From positions 558,001 to 622,000 of the forward strand of contig JADWQD010000003.1 in NCBI GenBank assembly GCA_016110215.1: a stretch of 64,000 bases of DNA, read 5' to 3'. Source of the DNA: Capronia americana (Eukaryota; Ascomycota; Eurotiomycetes; Chaetothyriales; Herpotrichiellaceae). Positions 40,623 to 51,878 of the stretch are shown piece by piece. The notes below the pieces were generated by a model that was not told the origin of the DNA, did not search any database, and worked only from the letters and a program-made list of their open reading frames with translations. How positions within the stretch are numbered: the stretch's first letter is position 1; each line of letters opens with the position of its first letter. Made by a program: the position numbers and the translations under genes.

Positions 40623-43600
40623 TATGGTGGTTTATGTGTGATTTGTCTGGGAAAAGCGTCAATTAGGTGTGGGGGTAGGTAAAGGTCAAGATACCCGTCG
40701 AGCAAAACCGCGAGGCAACGAAAATTGTTTCGATATTCAAAGTTGTGGAAGGGAACTTTTACGCGGTGCGACGCTTAGTCAGCAACCGCCAAAACTTGCA
40801 CTTTCCAGCGCCAACGGCTGCAGTATCGCACAAACCTACGAGGCACTTCGTACCCGATATCCTATTGTAAAGCATGTCTTCAACAAATACACCCGCATCT
40901 ACGGATTCGATCCAGACCGTACATCTCTCATGTTTTCTTCAGCACTACGTATTTTTCAAGTTAAGGTCAGGGCGAGCGGATATGTCATCGCGCTCCTCCC
41001 GAAGCTGTACATGTAGAGGCTCGTAGGTTCGGAAAGTCTCTGAAAACTGATCCTACTCCTGTTTAAGTGGTAGACAGGGCTCACTTCGGACCAAGACGCG
41101 GCATGAGTAAATGGCTTGTTATGAAAACTGTTGGTGGCCTATCACGAGCTCGACAACATCTATGCTGGCGCTTCTCATTCATTTAAGAAAACTGTGATAT
41201 CCTCCACTCCAAGTACCTCGAGGTGAACGAGACTCCTCTTTGTTTTCAGCATCTCCTCATCCACGTGGCTTCAGGCGCACCACAATCAGCATTGGGGACA
41301 ATCAAAGGTATTTCGGCGGAGTGCTTCATACAGTTGAAAGCTGACCGGCGTCGGCGTAGTCATCTCGGCCAGACCTGAAGCTCGGACAACACTCGATACC
41401 GAAAATGAGGAATCCAGGAGATCGACGATTCGCAGAGCGGTGAGTGTTGTTCCTCGCGAGGGCGAAGAGAAGGGCATAAACCCGCCATCCTTATCTGGAA
41501 GTCATGTCCGAACTTCCAATTACACCCAGGCTCAGCGACATATATGTGATTGAGCATTGGTGCATACGATGTGTCAGTCATCCAAGGAATCAAGGCGTTG
41601 ACGTACAATTATCAGAGGGGCTCGACACTGGGAAATGGTAATTGGGCAAGCCTGACAAGGCAATAGACTCACCGCCAGGCAGCTATCTGCGCCGCTGAAG
41701 CATACCTTAAGCGAGCGATCTCAGGAGTAATGGTGGCACAAAGCTTGAGGAGCCAGCCTGATTGTGAATACGGCCAAGCCGAACATCTCGCGACAGTAAG
41801 ATGTATGTCGACACCAAACACAAGAAGGGCAATCTTGATGACGAACGTGGAGGACGGAGCGGGTTCGCATCGGTTCGTGGTTGACGTGCAGGAGCAACCA
41901 AGAGCCGAGTACCTACTAACTTTCAGGCCGGCTGCCAACTGGTTGACAGTGGATCGGGATGTGAAAGGATATGCCGGTGTCCGCTGTCAGGTTCGGCGAC
42001 TGTCAATCAAATATCCAGATTCCACCAGTACCTGTTCAGTGCCAGAGGCTTGGGTCAGATGAGATGGTGGAGCTGTTGGGTGCCAAAGTCCAAGAGCACA
42101 ACAGGCGGTCTGTATACTCCGTGGTGTATGCATACTGCAGTGAGTCTATGTGCCTTCAAGTTAATCTCAACTTCAATATAATTGGTGATGTGCGTATGCG
42201 AAAGAGATATGTAGGGTGGTAGGGTCTGGATCGCCTTGACCTCGAGCCACACGAACTGGACCCCTCGCTAGCCGCCTGTCCGATCCGGAGAACCCCGGGG
42301 GCGCTAGCAGGCAAAGGGGATACAGGCATGCGCAAAGATCCTTCGCGCCCCGTCTAATTTGTTAGTGACTGTCCTCGGAGCTGCCCTCTGCCACCCTCGA
42401 ATCGTTGGTTCCTCCAACCAAGTAGCTGCATTTGCGGTTCTTAAGTTTTGCCTGTACGAGTCCTTCGCGCCTGCGCTTGTAACCTTGCACTCGCATGTGT
42501 GCATGGCTCGGTATGCCTTTCTGACTTCTTTTGCGCTCTAGAAGAACGCCTTTCGTCTTTCGCGTCCTCAATATCAAGCTCTCACGATTATCACGATGGA
42601 TAGTCGTAGAAACAACAGCTCCGTTCGACCTGCCTAGGTCTATGTATCATTGTGACAGCGGAGCAATCGATATTCTACATACAATGAATGCATGTATGTA
42701 GTTGTCGCGACTTTCTGCAACTCGTGCCCCCTGTTCATCACAATCCCAGTTGACACAATCCGGCCCCTCCGTCTCCATCAGGGAAGGGACTCAATATTAT
42801 TCATCCCTCGTCAGATATCCAGATATCGATCTTCCCACCGCGGCTGCTCATTTGATCGTCCTCTTCCCCATACCTCGCCAATCCCCGGTGTCTTAGTAAC
42901 ACAGCGCAAGCAGCAGATATTTTACCGGCTCTCCCGTTGCCGCCGCACTCCTCCGCTTCAAAGTAAGAGCAAAGTAAGAGGAGAAGAATTGAGCTCACCT
43001 CACCAATCTCCATCTCCATCACGCATCTCCAACTTTCTCAGCAATTATTCATCCCACTCATCTCTGCTCTGCTCCTTATCCTATCCTCGACTCCTTGCAA
43101 TAATGCCTCGACGTTTCAAAGTCGACTGAACCCCTGCTCTATATCACGGCTCAACCGAACTTATAATCTCACCAATACAAACTAAGCCCGCGCTGACTTG
43201 ATCCTTGCGCGCCCCGCGATCTGCTTTGCTTCTGCCGGCCGTCCGCGAACCCCCTAAACGCCATAAACCTCCCTCCCCTTTGAGGTTCCTTCTAGAACTG
43301 CATCCTCCAGTTCCCGAGAGCCGCAACGTCCAACAGCAACTCGACTCCATCCACGTCCACGGCCACCACCACCTTCGCCCTCATTTCCCACACTCCTTCC
43401 CACACTCCAACTCTTGTCCGACCTCCACACTTGACTACTTGGTCCTCTGACAGCAGTCATTCCGACTCGACATCCAACAAGATCGCGCCTACAACTGGTT
43501 ATCGGCTGGGCAACTCTTCGTGAGACATCCTCCTCTCCCGAAAGCGCCTGCGCCCAATCGCTAGACCGTCAGCCTCGAGGGCCATCGACCACTGCGAGGC

Positions 43601-43780
43601 CCAGTGCCTTCCCACCTATCCTACCTTTTTCCTTATCCAATGTGTGGCTCGCTCCACTTCCGGTGCAAGATCTTGATGCCTTGCATGACCAGAAAATAGG
43701 ACTCCGTAGACGTCCAACGCGCACCACTCTTTCCTACTCGGCCGCTCGACTCCTAGGAAAACCGTGCATAAAGAAGCGCC
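40623..43780. other. Long gene-poor interval and long leader of the HSF-type gene
   Basis: This 3.1 kb stretch has no frame with recognisable protein similarity and no transposon end that I can identify. The right part (about 42700-43780) is pyrimidine-rich and looks like a promoter with a long 5' leader for the HSF-type gene. It has several upstream ATGs, including an 8-codon uORF at 43102-43128. The left part (40650-42650) may hold degraded sequence, but nothing can be named. Confidence 0.45.
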
Positions 43781-45556
43781 ATGAGTACCTTATTTCAGCC
43801 CGCTCCCAGAAACCCCTTCGGCTCTCCCGTCGAACCTTCATCGAGGCCTAGGTCTATGGCGATTCTACCACAGAATACTAGCAATGGTAATACCTCGCCA
43901 CAGTCAATTCAAGAAGATTCCATCATGACCTCTCCGGCTCCTCCGAACATGGGGCCGCCTGGGCCGGGGCAAGGAAACAGTCCCGAGATGGAACAAGGGC
44001 AGAGCAATAACAACATATCAAACGGCAACAGGGAGCCAAGCTCCTTCGCTGGCGCAAGCAGCAATGCCGCTGCGGGTGCTGTGGGAGCGTCGCAAGGACC
44101 GAAGGTAGTCCAGACAGCTTTCATCCACAAACTGTACAGCATGCTAGAAGACAAGAGCATACAACACCTCATCTCCTGGTCAAACACCAACGAGAGCTTT
44201 GTCATGTCACCCTCGAACGAGTTCTCGAAAGTCTTGGCTCAGTACTTCAAGCACACCAATATCTCCTCCTTTGTGCGGCAGCTAAACATGTATGGATTCC
44301 ATAAAGTCAGTGACGTTTTCCACACAGGTTCTCCGGAATCGGCACTCTGGGAATTCAAGCATGGGAACGGCAGCTTCAAGAAGGGTGATTTGATGGGCCT
44401 ACGGGAGATCAAAAGGCGCGCTTCTCGTCACACGTTGATCCACCGAGATTCCTTTTCAAATGCCAAACCAGGTGTGTCGCAGCCGGGGACACCCGCTGAG
44501 GTTATGCCAGACACCGACCAGCGCCTGGCAGGGCTTGAGCAAGCGTTCTACGACGTGCACGCGAGACTGCAAAGGACAGAAGAGAGCTATTCATTGCTGA
44601 GTTCGAGGTGTTCGGCTCTGACTGAAGGTCTGGTGCGATGTCATCAGTGGACGCACAACCTCACCAGCGCAATCCAGAATCTCTCATCGCCAGAATCGGC
44701 TTTGCATCGAGACATTACCGATATGCAGAAAGAGATCGCGCGACAACTGGAGTATGTGCGCGCTCTGGAGACTTCCCAAGAGTCTTTGCAGAACGGACGA
44801 CAATCATTTTATCCCGGCAGTTCTACGTTGGAGCCGCCGCTTTCGCCAAGGGGATACAATTATGATAGCCGAAGATCCTCCGTGCAGATTGAGCAGCAGC
44901 ATGTGGGATTACGTCCTCCTGTCCCACCCATCCCACCTCAATTTTCCTCCTCACCGCGCCGGTTTGGCTCTATCAGCATACCACACATCTCTCCAGGATT
45001 CAGCCGGCCTGCTCTTCCACCGCAGCCGCCACCCAGCGTACATCCCTTAGCATCCGTGGCTACGCCACCGCCAATGAATTTAGCTCGAAGGCACACGTCA
45101 GCTGATATTCGAGAACACGGCTGGCCGCCTGCCAATGGCAACGGTTCTCCTTATGCCTCTGGCCAATCTTCGGTCCATTGGCAGCCGTCTTCGCCCCAGC
45201 AGCCACCACAGGCGCCAGGAGATCAGGCAATTCGTGATCAACTTGCCTCATACGAGATCAACGGTCCTAAGAGGACTCCTGCCGCCATTCAGGCGAGCCA
45301 GCCGACGCCACCGCTCACGTCCAGCTCCGAAGCACCTCCAGTCGGGCTGGGAGTCGAAGCTTCTTCCTGGGCGCTGGGAGGAAGCAGGTTCCCACGGCCC
45401 AGCTTCGAGCTACATTCCGCGCCAGCCACGCGCAGAGGTAGCATGGCTACCCTGCATTCGTTGCTCAACCCCGCCGAGACAGCGGAGCAGGAGAACGAGG
45501 ACGACCTTCCTGGCCACAGTCGCGAGGATGACCGCAAACGGAAACGATTGACCTAA
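43781..45556 (+). CDS. HSF-type DNA-binding transcription factor (Sfl1/Hsf-like)
   Basis: An intronless 591-residue protein. A Ser/Pro/Asn-rich N-terminal 100 residues is followed by a full HSF-type winged-helix domain at about 107-215. The domain includes AFIHKLYSMLEDKSIQHLISW, the recognition helix region SSFVRQLNMYGFHKV, and WEFKHGNGSFKKGDL. A basic RREIKRRASRH-like stretch and a coiled coil (about 240-345, with GLEQAFYDVHARLQRTEESY) suggest oligomerisation. The Pro/Ser-rich C-terminal half ends in a basic DDRKRKRLT that may be a nuclear localisation signal. The HSF domain without the extended HSF1 arrangement resembles fungal Sfl1/Mga1-type regulators of filamentation and stress. The long leader with upstream ATGs hints at translational control. 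Confidence 0.88.
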   Translation: MSTLFQPAPRNPFGSPVEPSSRPRSMAILPQNTSNGNTSPQSIQEDSIMTSPAPPNMGPPGPGQGNSPEMEQGQSNNNISNGNREPSSFAGASSNAAAGAVGASQGPKVVQTAFIHKLYSMLEDKSIQHLISWSNTNESFVMSPSNEFSKVLAQYFKHTNISSFVRQLNMYGFHKVSDVFHTGSPESALWEFKHGNGSFKKGDLMGLREIKRRASRHTLIHRDSFSNAKPGVSQPGTPAEVMPDTDQRLAGLEQAFYDVHARLQRTEESYSLLSSRCSALTEGLVRCHQWTHNLTSAIQNLSSPESALHRDITDMQKEIARQLEYVRALETSQESLQNGRQSFYPGSSTLEPPLSPRGYNYDSRRSSVQIEQQHVGLRPPVPPIPPQFSSSPRRFGSISIPHISPGFSRPALPPQPPPSVHPLASVATPPPMNLARRHTSADIREHGWPPANGNGSPYASGQSSVHWQPSSPQQPPQAPGDQAIRDQLASYEINGPKRTPAAIQASQPTPPLTSSSEAPPVGLGVEASSWALGGSRFPRPSFELHSAPATRRGSMATLHSLLNPAETAEQENEDDLPGHSREDDRKRKRLT

Positions 45557-46056
45557 TGTATAAGTTCTCCTTTTTGAAGCTATGTTCTTTCTTTCGGCAC
45601 TGAAAAGCGATCTCATCGCGGAGGTGAGGAGGACATCTCCTCTCACGTTGTTGTTGGTTGTATATAACGAAGTGGTGACGGATGCTAATGAACACAACCA
45701 AGATTTGGCCTTGATAGTTTTGAAGGAGGACCTCTGAATTTAGCGACACTCATCTTGGGACGTTCCTGTGGCGGCTGCTTCTTTCATGTCAGCCTGCATC
45801 TGGCTTATTGGAAGCCTGAAATCACTGAGCGAATAGGATGTTCGCCCTGGGGTCATGAATGATATGTTGGGTACAGCTTCAGGAATTTCCTACCTTTGAC
45901 GCGGATCTTTCTTGATAGAAATGTTGGGCAGCGGGCCAGTGATTGTACAGCGAAACCAATAACTTTGGACACTGCGCTTTGCATCCTCGGCGTATGATAT
46001 GCTGGGCTTCTATGTTGTCGCCCACCTTCGATCGAAGCTTCTGCGCTCATTCAATA
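45557..46056. other. Intergenic region between convergent genes
   Basis: This is the 3' flank of the HSF-type gene and of the DUF3245-like gene. No feature is seen. Confidence 0.55.
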
Positions 46057-46809
46057 TCAGCCGGCGATGTTGCTCCTTCCCTTGTTCTTCTTTTGCTTCT
46101 TTGCAGCTCTGGAGGCCAGGAGTTCGTCCAGGTAGCTGCCAGTCTCGCGCTTCTTGGTCGCCTTGGGTTGCGCCACTGGCGGGGAGTTATATTGCACAAC
46201 CTTGGTGCTGTCGTCATTGGAACCCGCTGCTGGTTTTTCCATCGGTGAATCCGCCGGGGCGGTATCTTCGAGTTCTGCTGTTCTTGCGGCTGTCTGAGAA
46301 GAAGTGGACTTGGCGACCTTATCATTCCGTTTGCCTCTCCCCCTCCCCACAGTCGCGCGCGATTCTTCCTCGTCGGAATCATCTTTGTTTCCAGACCGGT
46401 GCATCTGCTGTCGGACTCGCCCAGCTGCTGCATTATGCTTTTGCCCTTCCGCGCTGCTCTGGCCAACACTGCGACCACCTAGTAGCTGCTTGCGTAGAAA
46501 CATCGTCGTTGGGTCCGTTACCGCCGGTCTCACACTCGATGTCAATGTGGATGGTTCGGGGGCATGGTATCCTATCCCGCCTATATCGGAGTACCGATCC
46601 TGATGCTTAAGCAGGTCCCTTTCAGCATCCTCGTCTTCATGATCCGTTTCGCGGTCATCGGAACCATGGGTCAATGTGGAAGTGAATCCACTGAGCCATG
46701 ATTTTGCCAGTCGCGAGGCTTCGGAGTAATTGAGGCGGGCTCGGTTCGCAGCGATGTCGGCTTCTGATGGGCCTGATGACTTTAACTTGGTGGAGGTTTT
46801 AGGAGCCAT
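46057..46809 (-). CDS. Conserved fungal nuclear protein, DUF3245-like
   Basis: A single exon of 250 residues with an ATG that has good context. A conserved-looking N-terminal segment, RLNYSEASRLAKSWLSGF (about 25-43), is the hallmark I associate with the DUF3245 family. The rest is polar and low complexity: acidic DREtDHEDEDAERD-type patches, a DSDEEESRA patch, and a basic end with LDELLASRAAKKQKKNKG that looks like a nuclear/nucleolar localisation signal. The function is unknown. It converges on the HSF-type gene and is divergent from the secreted phosphatase. Confidence 0.7.
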   Translation of the reverse strand: MAPKTSTKLKSSGPSEADIAANRARLNYSEASRLAKSWLSGFTSTLTHGSDDRETDHEDEDAERDLLKHQDRYSDIGGIGYHAPEPSTLTSSVRPAVTDPTTMFLRKQLLGGRSVGQSSAEGQKHNAAAGRVRQQMHRSGNKDDSDEEESRATVGRGRGKRNDKVAKSTSSQTAARTAELEDTAPADSPMEKPAAGSNDDSTKVVQYNSPPVAQPKATKKRETGSYLDELLASRAAKKQKKNKGRSNIAG

Positions 46810-47374
46810 GGTTTCCCCGTCGAGGCGCTACATCTGGTGCGTCTTTGCTGTCTTTCCCGTTGCTCGTTGGGCGGGTGTCGTTTGTTGACGGTGATGAAAT
46901 TGATGGTCGAAATTTGGGTGGTGAGGAAGGTGCGCCGACTACTACTAACTGTGGTTGGTTAGGATGGAAACTAGTTGGAGTGACAGGCCTTTGGAGGCTC
47001 GCCGAGAACTTTGAGGCTGGTTGGCCTGCAAGTTCGCGCCTAAGGAGATTCTCGGGCACGCCCGCAAATGCAGATCTCTTATTGGTGCATTTTGACCACG
47101 AAAGATCGATGTCTTCTGCCTTCGATTCCTACGGGACAATCCTCCAGGCAGTGTCCATGTCCTGAGGTAGTATTGGCTAATGCATGAGATGATGTGGTGA
47201 CATTGCGTCTACGAAAAGGTATGTTAAATAACCTTGCCGTGGGAGGTTGGGCGCGGGCCAGGAGAAAAAATAAAGCAGGAAAGGGAAACTTCTCGCAACA
47301 GCAGCTGTCTAAACACCAGGTCATTTCATGCCCAGTGCGACAATCGAGCACGTTTGTTTGTGGCTGCTTGAATC
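46810..47374. promoter_or_regulatory. Shared upstream region of DUF3245-like and histidine phosphatase genes
   Basis: A divergent promoter of 565 bp. A short open frame on the - strand (46799-47059) overlaps the DUF3245-like start and is probably leader sequence. Confidence 0.45.
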
Positions 47375-48537
47375 ATGGTTCGCTTGTCTGTTGCCCTGCT
47401 GCTCAGCGGAGTCGCGAGCTCTGTCTCTGCGTACATCGAATACTCGACTGTGACAGGCTACTTCTTGCAGGACGATAACTCAACCAACGCAACCACATTT
47501 GACTACGTAAGTGAAGGCAGCAAGATCCAGAGTCGCCCAAACGGCAGAATTCGAGCCCGACCAATGTACATACTAACGAGCCACCATAGACTGCGACGAA
47601 TTTCGGCCTCATCAACCAGAGCTACCCAACCGACGCCTCCAATGCCGCCTCACTGACGCAATGGCAAAGATTCGCCGGCTTGATCGCCAATCTCACAAAG
47701 ACAGCCCCCACGAACGTGCAATACAAGCTCCTCTTCCTGGGCCGCCACGGCGAAGGCTGGCACAACGCCGCCGAGTCCTACTACGGCACTCCCGCCTGGA
47801 ACTGCTACTGGTCGCTCCTCGATGGCAACGCCACAGCAACCTGGAGCGACGCCCACCTCACCGACAACGGCATCGACCAAGCGCTGACAGCTCACAACTT
47901 CTGGCTCTCGCGCATTCAGCACGAAAAGATCCCCACCCCGCAAAAGTACTACACGTCGCCACTCTACCGCTGTCTGTCGACCGCGAACCTCACGTTCTCA
48001 GGTCTGCCCCTTCCCGCGGACCAACCGTTCGTCCCGACCATCAAAGCCCTCCTGAGGGAGGGCATTTCTGAACACACCTGCGACCGCCGCTCCAACCGGA
48101 CGTACATCCACGCGCAGTTCCCGACATATAAATTCGAGCCAGGCTTCCCCGAGACGGACCAACTCTGGACGGGCGTCACGGCCGAGACGTCCGCCGCGCA
48201 GGACGCCCGGTCCAAGACTCTGCTGGACGGGATCTTCGCGGCCGACAAGTCCACGTACCTCTCGTTCACGTCGCATTCGGGCGAGATTGCGTCCATCTTG
48301 CGCGTCCTCGGCCACCGGAGCTTCTCGCTGAGTACCGGCGCCGTTATTCCCGTGTTGGTCAGGGCGGAGAGCGTGCCGGGGACGAGCACCATCTCTGCGC
48401 AGGCTTGGACGCCGAGCCCGCATTGCACGGTCCCGCCTGTTAGTAGCGTTAGTTCGGGTGCGAATGGCGGGTGCGTTTGTCCCGGAGGTGCTGCGCCCGT
48501 GACGGCTACGTTGCCGCCTTTCGCTGCGAGTACCTAG
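47375..48537 (+). CDS. Secreted histidine-phosphatase superfamily protein (phosphoglycerate-mutase-like)
   Basis: Two exons, 47375-47506 and 47590-48537, giving 359 residues. Residues 1-19 form a signal peptide (VALLLSGVASSVSA). The catalytic motif is FLGRHGEGWHN, with the phosphorylated His97. The second catalytic region reads TSHSGE late in the protein, and the C-terminus carries several Cys in GGCVCPGG. Numerous N-glycosylation sequons fit secretion. The layout resembles yeast Pmu1 and related fungal proteins, a clade of phosphomutase-like phosphatases of unclear substrate. Extracellular phosphate-monoester hydrolysis is an inference. Glycolytic phosphoglycerate mutase is unlikely because of the signal peptide. 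Confidence 0.86.
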
Positions 48538-48859
48538 GTAGGTACATATCGGGGCTGTGAGGTAGTGGGTAACGAGGCGCAGGCAGTGCAGTAGATGAGT
48601 CGGTGTGCGCGAAATACGTAAACTTGAACATGAACATAGATGGATATCAAGTACAAGTGCTCTCTGCTGTATGTATGAGCGCAACGACCTCTGCTGGCGT
48701 CTTCTTAGTCTACTGTACGGAGAAGTCACCTCACCTGACCTCACTTCATGGGTTCAGAAGAAGGTGAATATCTTTGCGAATATGATAGTGCTTCCGCTCG
48801 AAATTCCACTACACGTACTATATGTCTATGCTGTATACTATTGCACACTGCGTCCTAGA
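48538..48859. other. Intergenic region
   Basis: This lies between the histidine phosphatase and the HET C-terminal remnant, which converge. No feature is seen. Confidence 0.5.
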
Positions 48860-50263
48860 TCAATGGATGGTAAAGACTCTCACATCACTGCCTTCTGCTC
48901 TCTCGCCCCTCATGGCCCCTTGCACGTAGCCATAGCCTTTGAGCATGAACAGATCGTCGTCCGCCTCCTCCTTCCCCTTCTCACCCCTCGACTGTGGTCG
49001 GACGATCAAAGGGTAAGTGCTCCCCAAAGGCGTGATGACTGCGTCCCCTCGATGCGGCACGCACACAGAACATCCTACCAAGCCTGTCGAGGTGACGAAG
49101 AAGCCGGCGTCAGGGTAGGCGAAATCCCAGACGGGTTTGCCGAAGGCGGAGCCGTCGCCGTTTTGAAGGGCGAGCTCGGCCACGTCGGCTGGGACATAGA
49201 TGGCGAACAGATCCGCGGGAAGCATGACGGACAGGTATGCGACGAAGTTGTAGAGCAGATCGTGCGGGTCTGCCGGGTTGGCGTCGGCGTCGAGGCCGAA
49301 CGAGAGAGCCGTAGCGATTGCTGTGAGTAGCGTGGTGTTTACGGGCGGCTGCGTGAACCGCGGTCGTTGGCTTTCGACGAGGAGGTCCAGGATTTTAGGC
49401 CACGTCCTTTGCAGCTCGTCCTTACCTTCGTCCGTTTGGAGGGTCGCATTGCTGAAGTATCGCTTGTTGTACGGGCAGACCAATTCGATCCTGTCGACAA
49501 GGAACGCCGAGATGGAAAGGACGTTGCGTTGTTTGTCAATCCCCCACTGCGGGTTTCCAGGGCAGGGGCTTGCCGAAGCGGAATGGGTTGCGGAGCAGCA
49601 TGGGCCAGTCCCAGCGGGGGATCCACGACGGGGACTCGTCGCCCACGAGATACAGCAGGACGTCTGTGTTCTGGAAGTGCAGCAACGCCGCCTCTACCGA
49701 GCGAATCCCGGAAGACCTCGACCGTGGACTTGTCGTAGTCCGGGTTCAGCAGCGTGGCCTGCTCGCTCGGCTCCGGCAGGACCATCAGCCCGCGCAGCCC
49801 ATAGATCATGTCCCGCTCGTCCTGGCACGCGAAGTTGGACGCCAGATACAGCATGAATAGCCAGTTCTTGGGCTTGCGCATGCGCTCGGTCGTCACGGCC
49901 GCAGTCCACCAGCAGTGTGTCTTGGAGAAGCCGAACCGGTCCGAGAAGGCCGTGTCCATGATGATGTAGCCGGCCAAGAGGTCAACGTGGTCCCATTCGA
50001 TCCGTTGCCTGCCGCACGGGACGACGCGGTGGGTGCTGGCGTTGATTTCTTGGATCATCCACAGGCGCGTGAAGTACCTTTCACTGGGGGCTGGGGGCCG
50101 GGGGGCGTCGCGGTTCTTGTACAGGATCTTGTCGTACACGTTGCTCAGGGCGGTTAGGTTGGTGATTTCGAGCCCGAGGCGCTCGCAGAGGAAGTCTGAG
50201 ATCTCGCGAATCGAGTCTATCGCCGCTTTCGGCAAGCCGTCGGGCTCTCCAACCCAGCCATCT
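48860..50263 (-). pseudogene. HET-domain gene remnant, C-terminal half
   Basis: Reading leftwards from about 50263 (just after an in-frame TAA), the frame gives LPKAAIDSIREISDFLCERLG and then RYFTRLWMIQEI, the (R)xWxIQE motif that follows the HET domain core. FACQDERDMIYGLRGL and NPDYDKSTVEVFRDS come next. The frame shifts near 49708 (CTCG extra) into VEAALLHFQNTDVLLYL and WIPRWDWPMLLRNPF. It shifts again at the GGGGG run near 49541-49545, before DKQRNVLSISAFLVDRIELV. The last 200 residues are open to a stop at 48860. The N-terminal HET domain is absent here. Two frameshifts and the missing half make it a pseudogene; the HET N-half at 38.0-38.5 kb is its natural partner. Confidence 0.82.
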
Positions 50264-50536
50264 TAGCACAGCTGAGGCTTTTGGCTGGCCCCTTGCTGCT
50301 TCGGATATTTGTTTGTTTGATGCACACTTGAGCGACTGTGTGGTCAGAGGTGAGAGAGTGGCAGGGATAATGTCACGAAGGGAGATTGTTGCCCATTTAC
50401 AAAGTAATTTCAGCTCCGTGGTCTGTGAGGCGTCTGTGCATTGAGCGTCCTCGCCCGAGCTGTTTCGAGAAGACAGAGCCAGCAGCTCACCCGATAAAAT
50501 CAACCTGACCTCCTCCGAGCCGCTCTCGAATTGTCA

Positions 50537-50982
50537 ATGGCTGCCACTGTTCAGAAATTCAAGCTGGTATTCAACGTTCCGCTTTCCGGCCTGGAGGCAT
50601 GCAAGACGGCCATCTTTGCAGCAGGGGCTGGCCGCTTTCCTGGTCCAGGGAACTACACCGAATGCTGTTTTACCACCATGGGCACTGGCCAGTTCCGACC
50701 GGGAGATAAGGCGAACCCTCACCTCGGCACGATCGGGAATCTGGAATACGTGGAGTCGGCCAGAGTCGAGACTCTGTGTGTTGGCGAGGACGTTGTGAGA
50801 AAAGCGGTTGAAGCGCTGAAAGCGTGAGTGTAGCCTCCTTATCGGTCCTTGATTTCATACCCTTCACGTTGGAGCGGATTAGCGTCCCTCAAGATGCGCA
50901 TCTTACGTAGCTTGACATGTTCTGCAGTGCTCATCCATACGAGGAACCTTCGTACGATGTGTACAAGATGGAAAGCTTCTGA
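50537..50982 (+). CDS. Small Nif3/CutA-like fold protein
   Basis: Two exons, 50537-50823 and 50928-50982, giving 113 residues. The start is the ATG at 50537; the frame continues upstream only through a TTG. The protein begins KFKLVFNVPLSGLEACKTAIFAAGAG and ends AAHPYEEPSYDVYKMESF. The (A/G)HPYEEPxYDVY ending is characteristic of the CutA-like module inserted in bacterial Nif3/YqfO dinuclear-metal proteins and found alone in fungi and plants. The middle has GNYTECCFTTMGTGQFRPG, where relatives have Y-x-x-C plus GTGxFxP. It probably forms a trimeric ferredoxin-like fold. The biochemical role is not established. Confidence 0.8.
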
Positions 50983-51878
50983 GAATGGGCGACCGCTCTT
51001 CGCCGGATATTTAGTGGGACAGCCAGCCGTCCAGGAAAGGGTTGACAGTCCATCGAGCAGCACTTCAAATCAGGAAAGCATGTGCGCACTAGAATGGAGC
51101 TTCTTTCGTGTTATATTGCCATAGTTGGTTAACTCGGTCAATCTTTGAGGCAAGGGAAGAGGGGGAGACGGCACGACCTGTGGGTTCAGTGAAGGCTTGG
51201 GCATTCGATTCTGTCTGCTCGCCGCCCTGCTCGCTTTGACTAAGGCGCAGGTCTGGAGCTGGTGAAGTCAAGTGCCGCATGTAGCCGACTTATATTGCAA
51301 GTACTAGACGGGACCGCCGATGAGACTGTGGTGGAAAGGTCATAGGTGGTCTGTATGCGGTGGTCGATTTTTCTAACTAAGCCGACACGCTCGCTTGAGT
51401 CGTTTCTCAGTCGATCTGCTCCGAGATTCGAGTAGGCTGACTTGAATACGCGCACCGCCCTACGACATATGCGTTGTCTTTGTTCTGCCTCGACGGCTAG
51501 AGACGGAGTCTTCACAGCTTCTCTGTTGACCCAGCATGGCGGGGGCGATATGTATCGAAATGCTTGTTTCGGCACTGGGCTGCTACAACCAGTAGGGCGC
51601 CCAATACCATGACGAGGAGATACCCACTGGCAGATCCAGAATGACCTCGGATTTTCTGCAGATATACGCACCCGCCAGTCGAAAGTCGCAAGCCGGCCCG
51701 CGATGTTGAGACCGTCTACCCATAACATTTACAGATAAAAGGGCTGCTTGAATACTCCGTATCCAGTATCCTACTCGACTGACTTGCAGTGCAACACTTC
51801 TACAGACCAAACCCCGCACAAAGCTCTGCACTGCTATCTCTACTCGTATTTACTCAAACATCTCAGCAGCACCACAAA
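50983..51878. other. Intergenic region
   Basis: This contains the promoter of the HAD gene at its right end. A 162-codon open frame on the - strand (51240-51728) has no recognisable similarity and I do not call it. Confidence 0.5.

Noticed and set aside
51240..51728. 162-codon open frame upstream of the HAD gene
   Set aside because: No family motif and an odd composition; it lies in an intergenic region whose right end is the HAD promoter.
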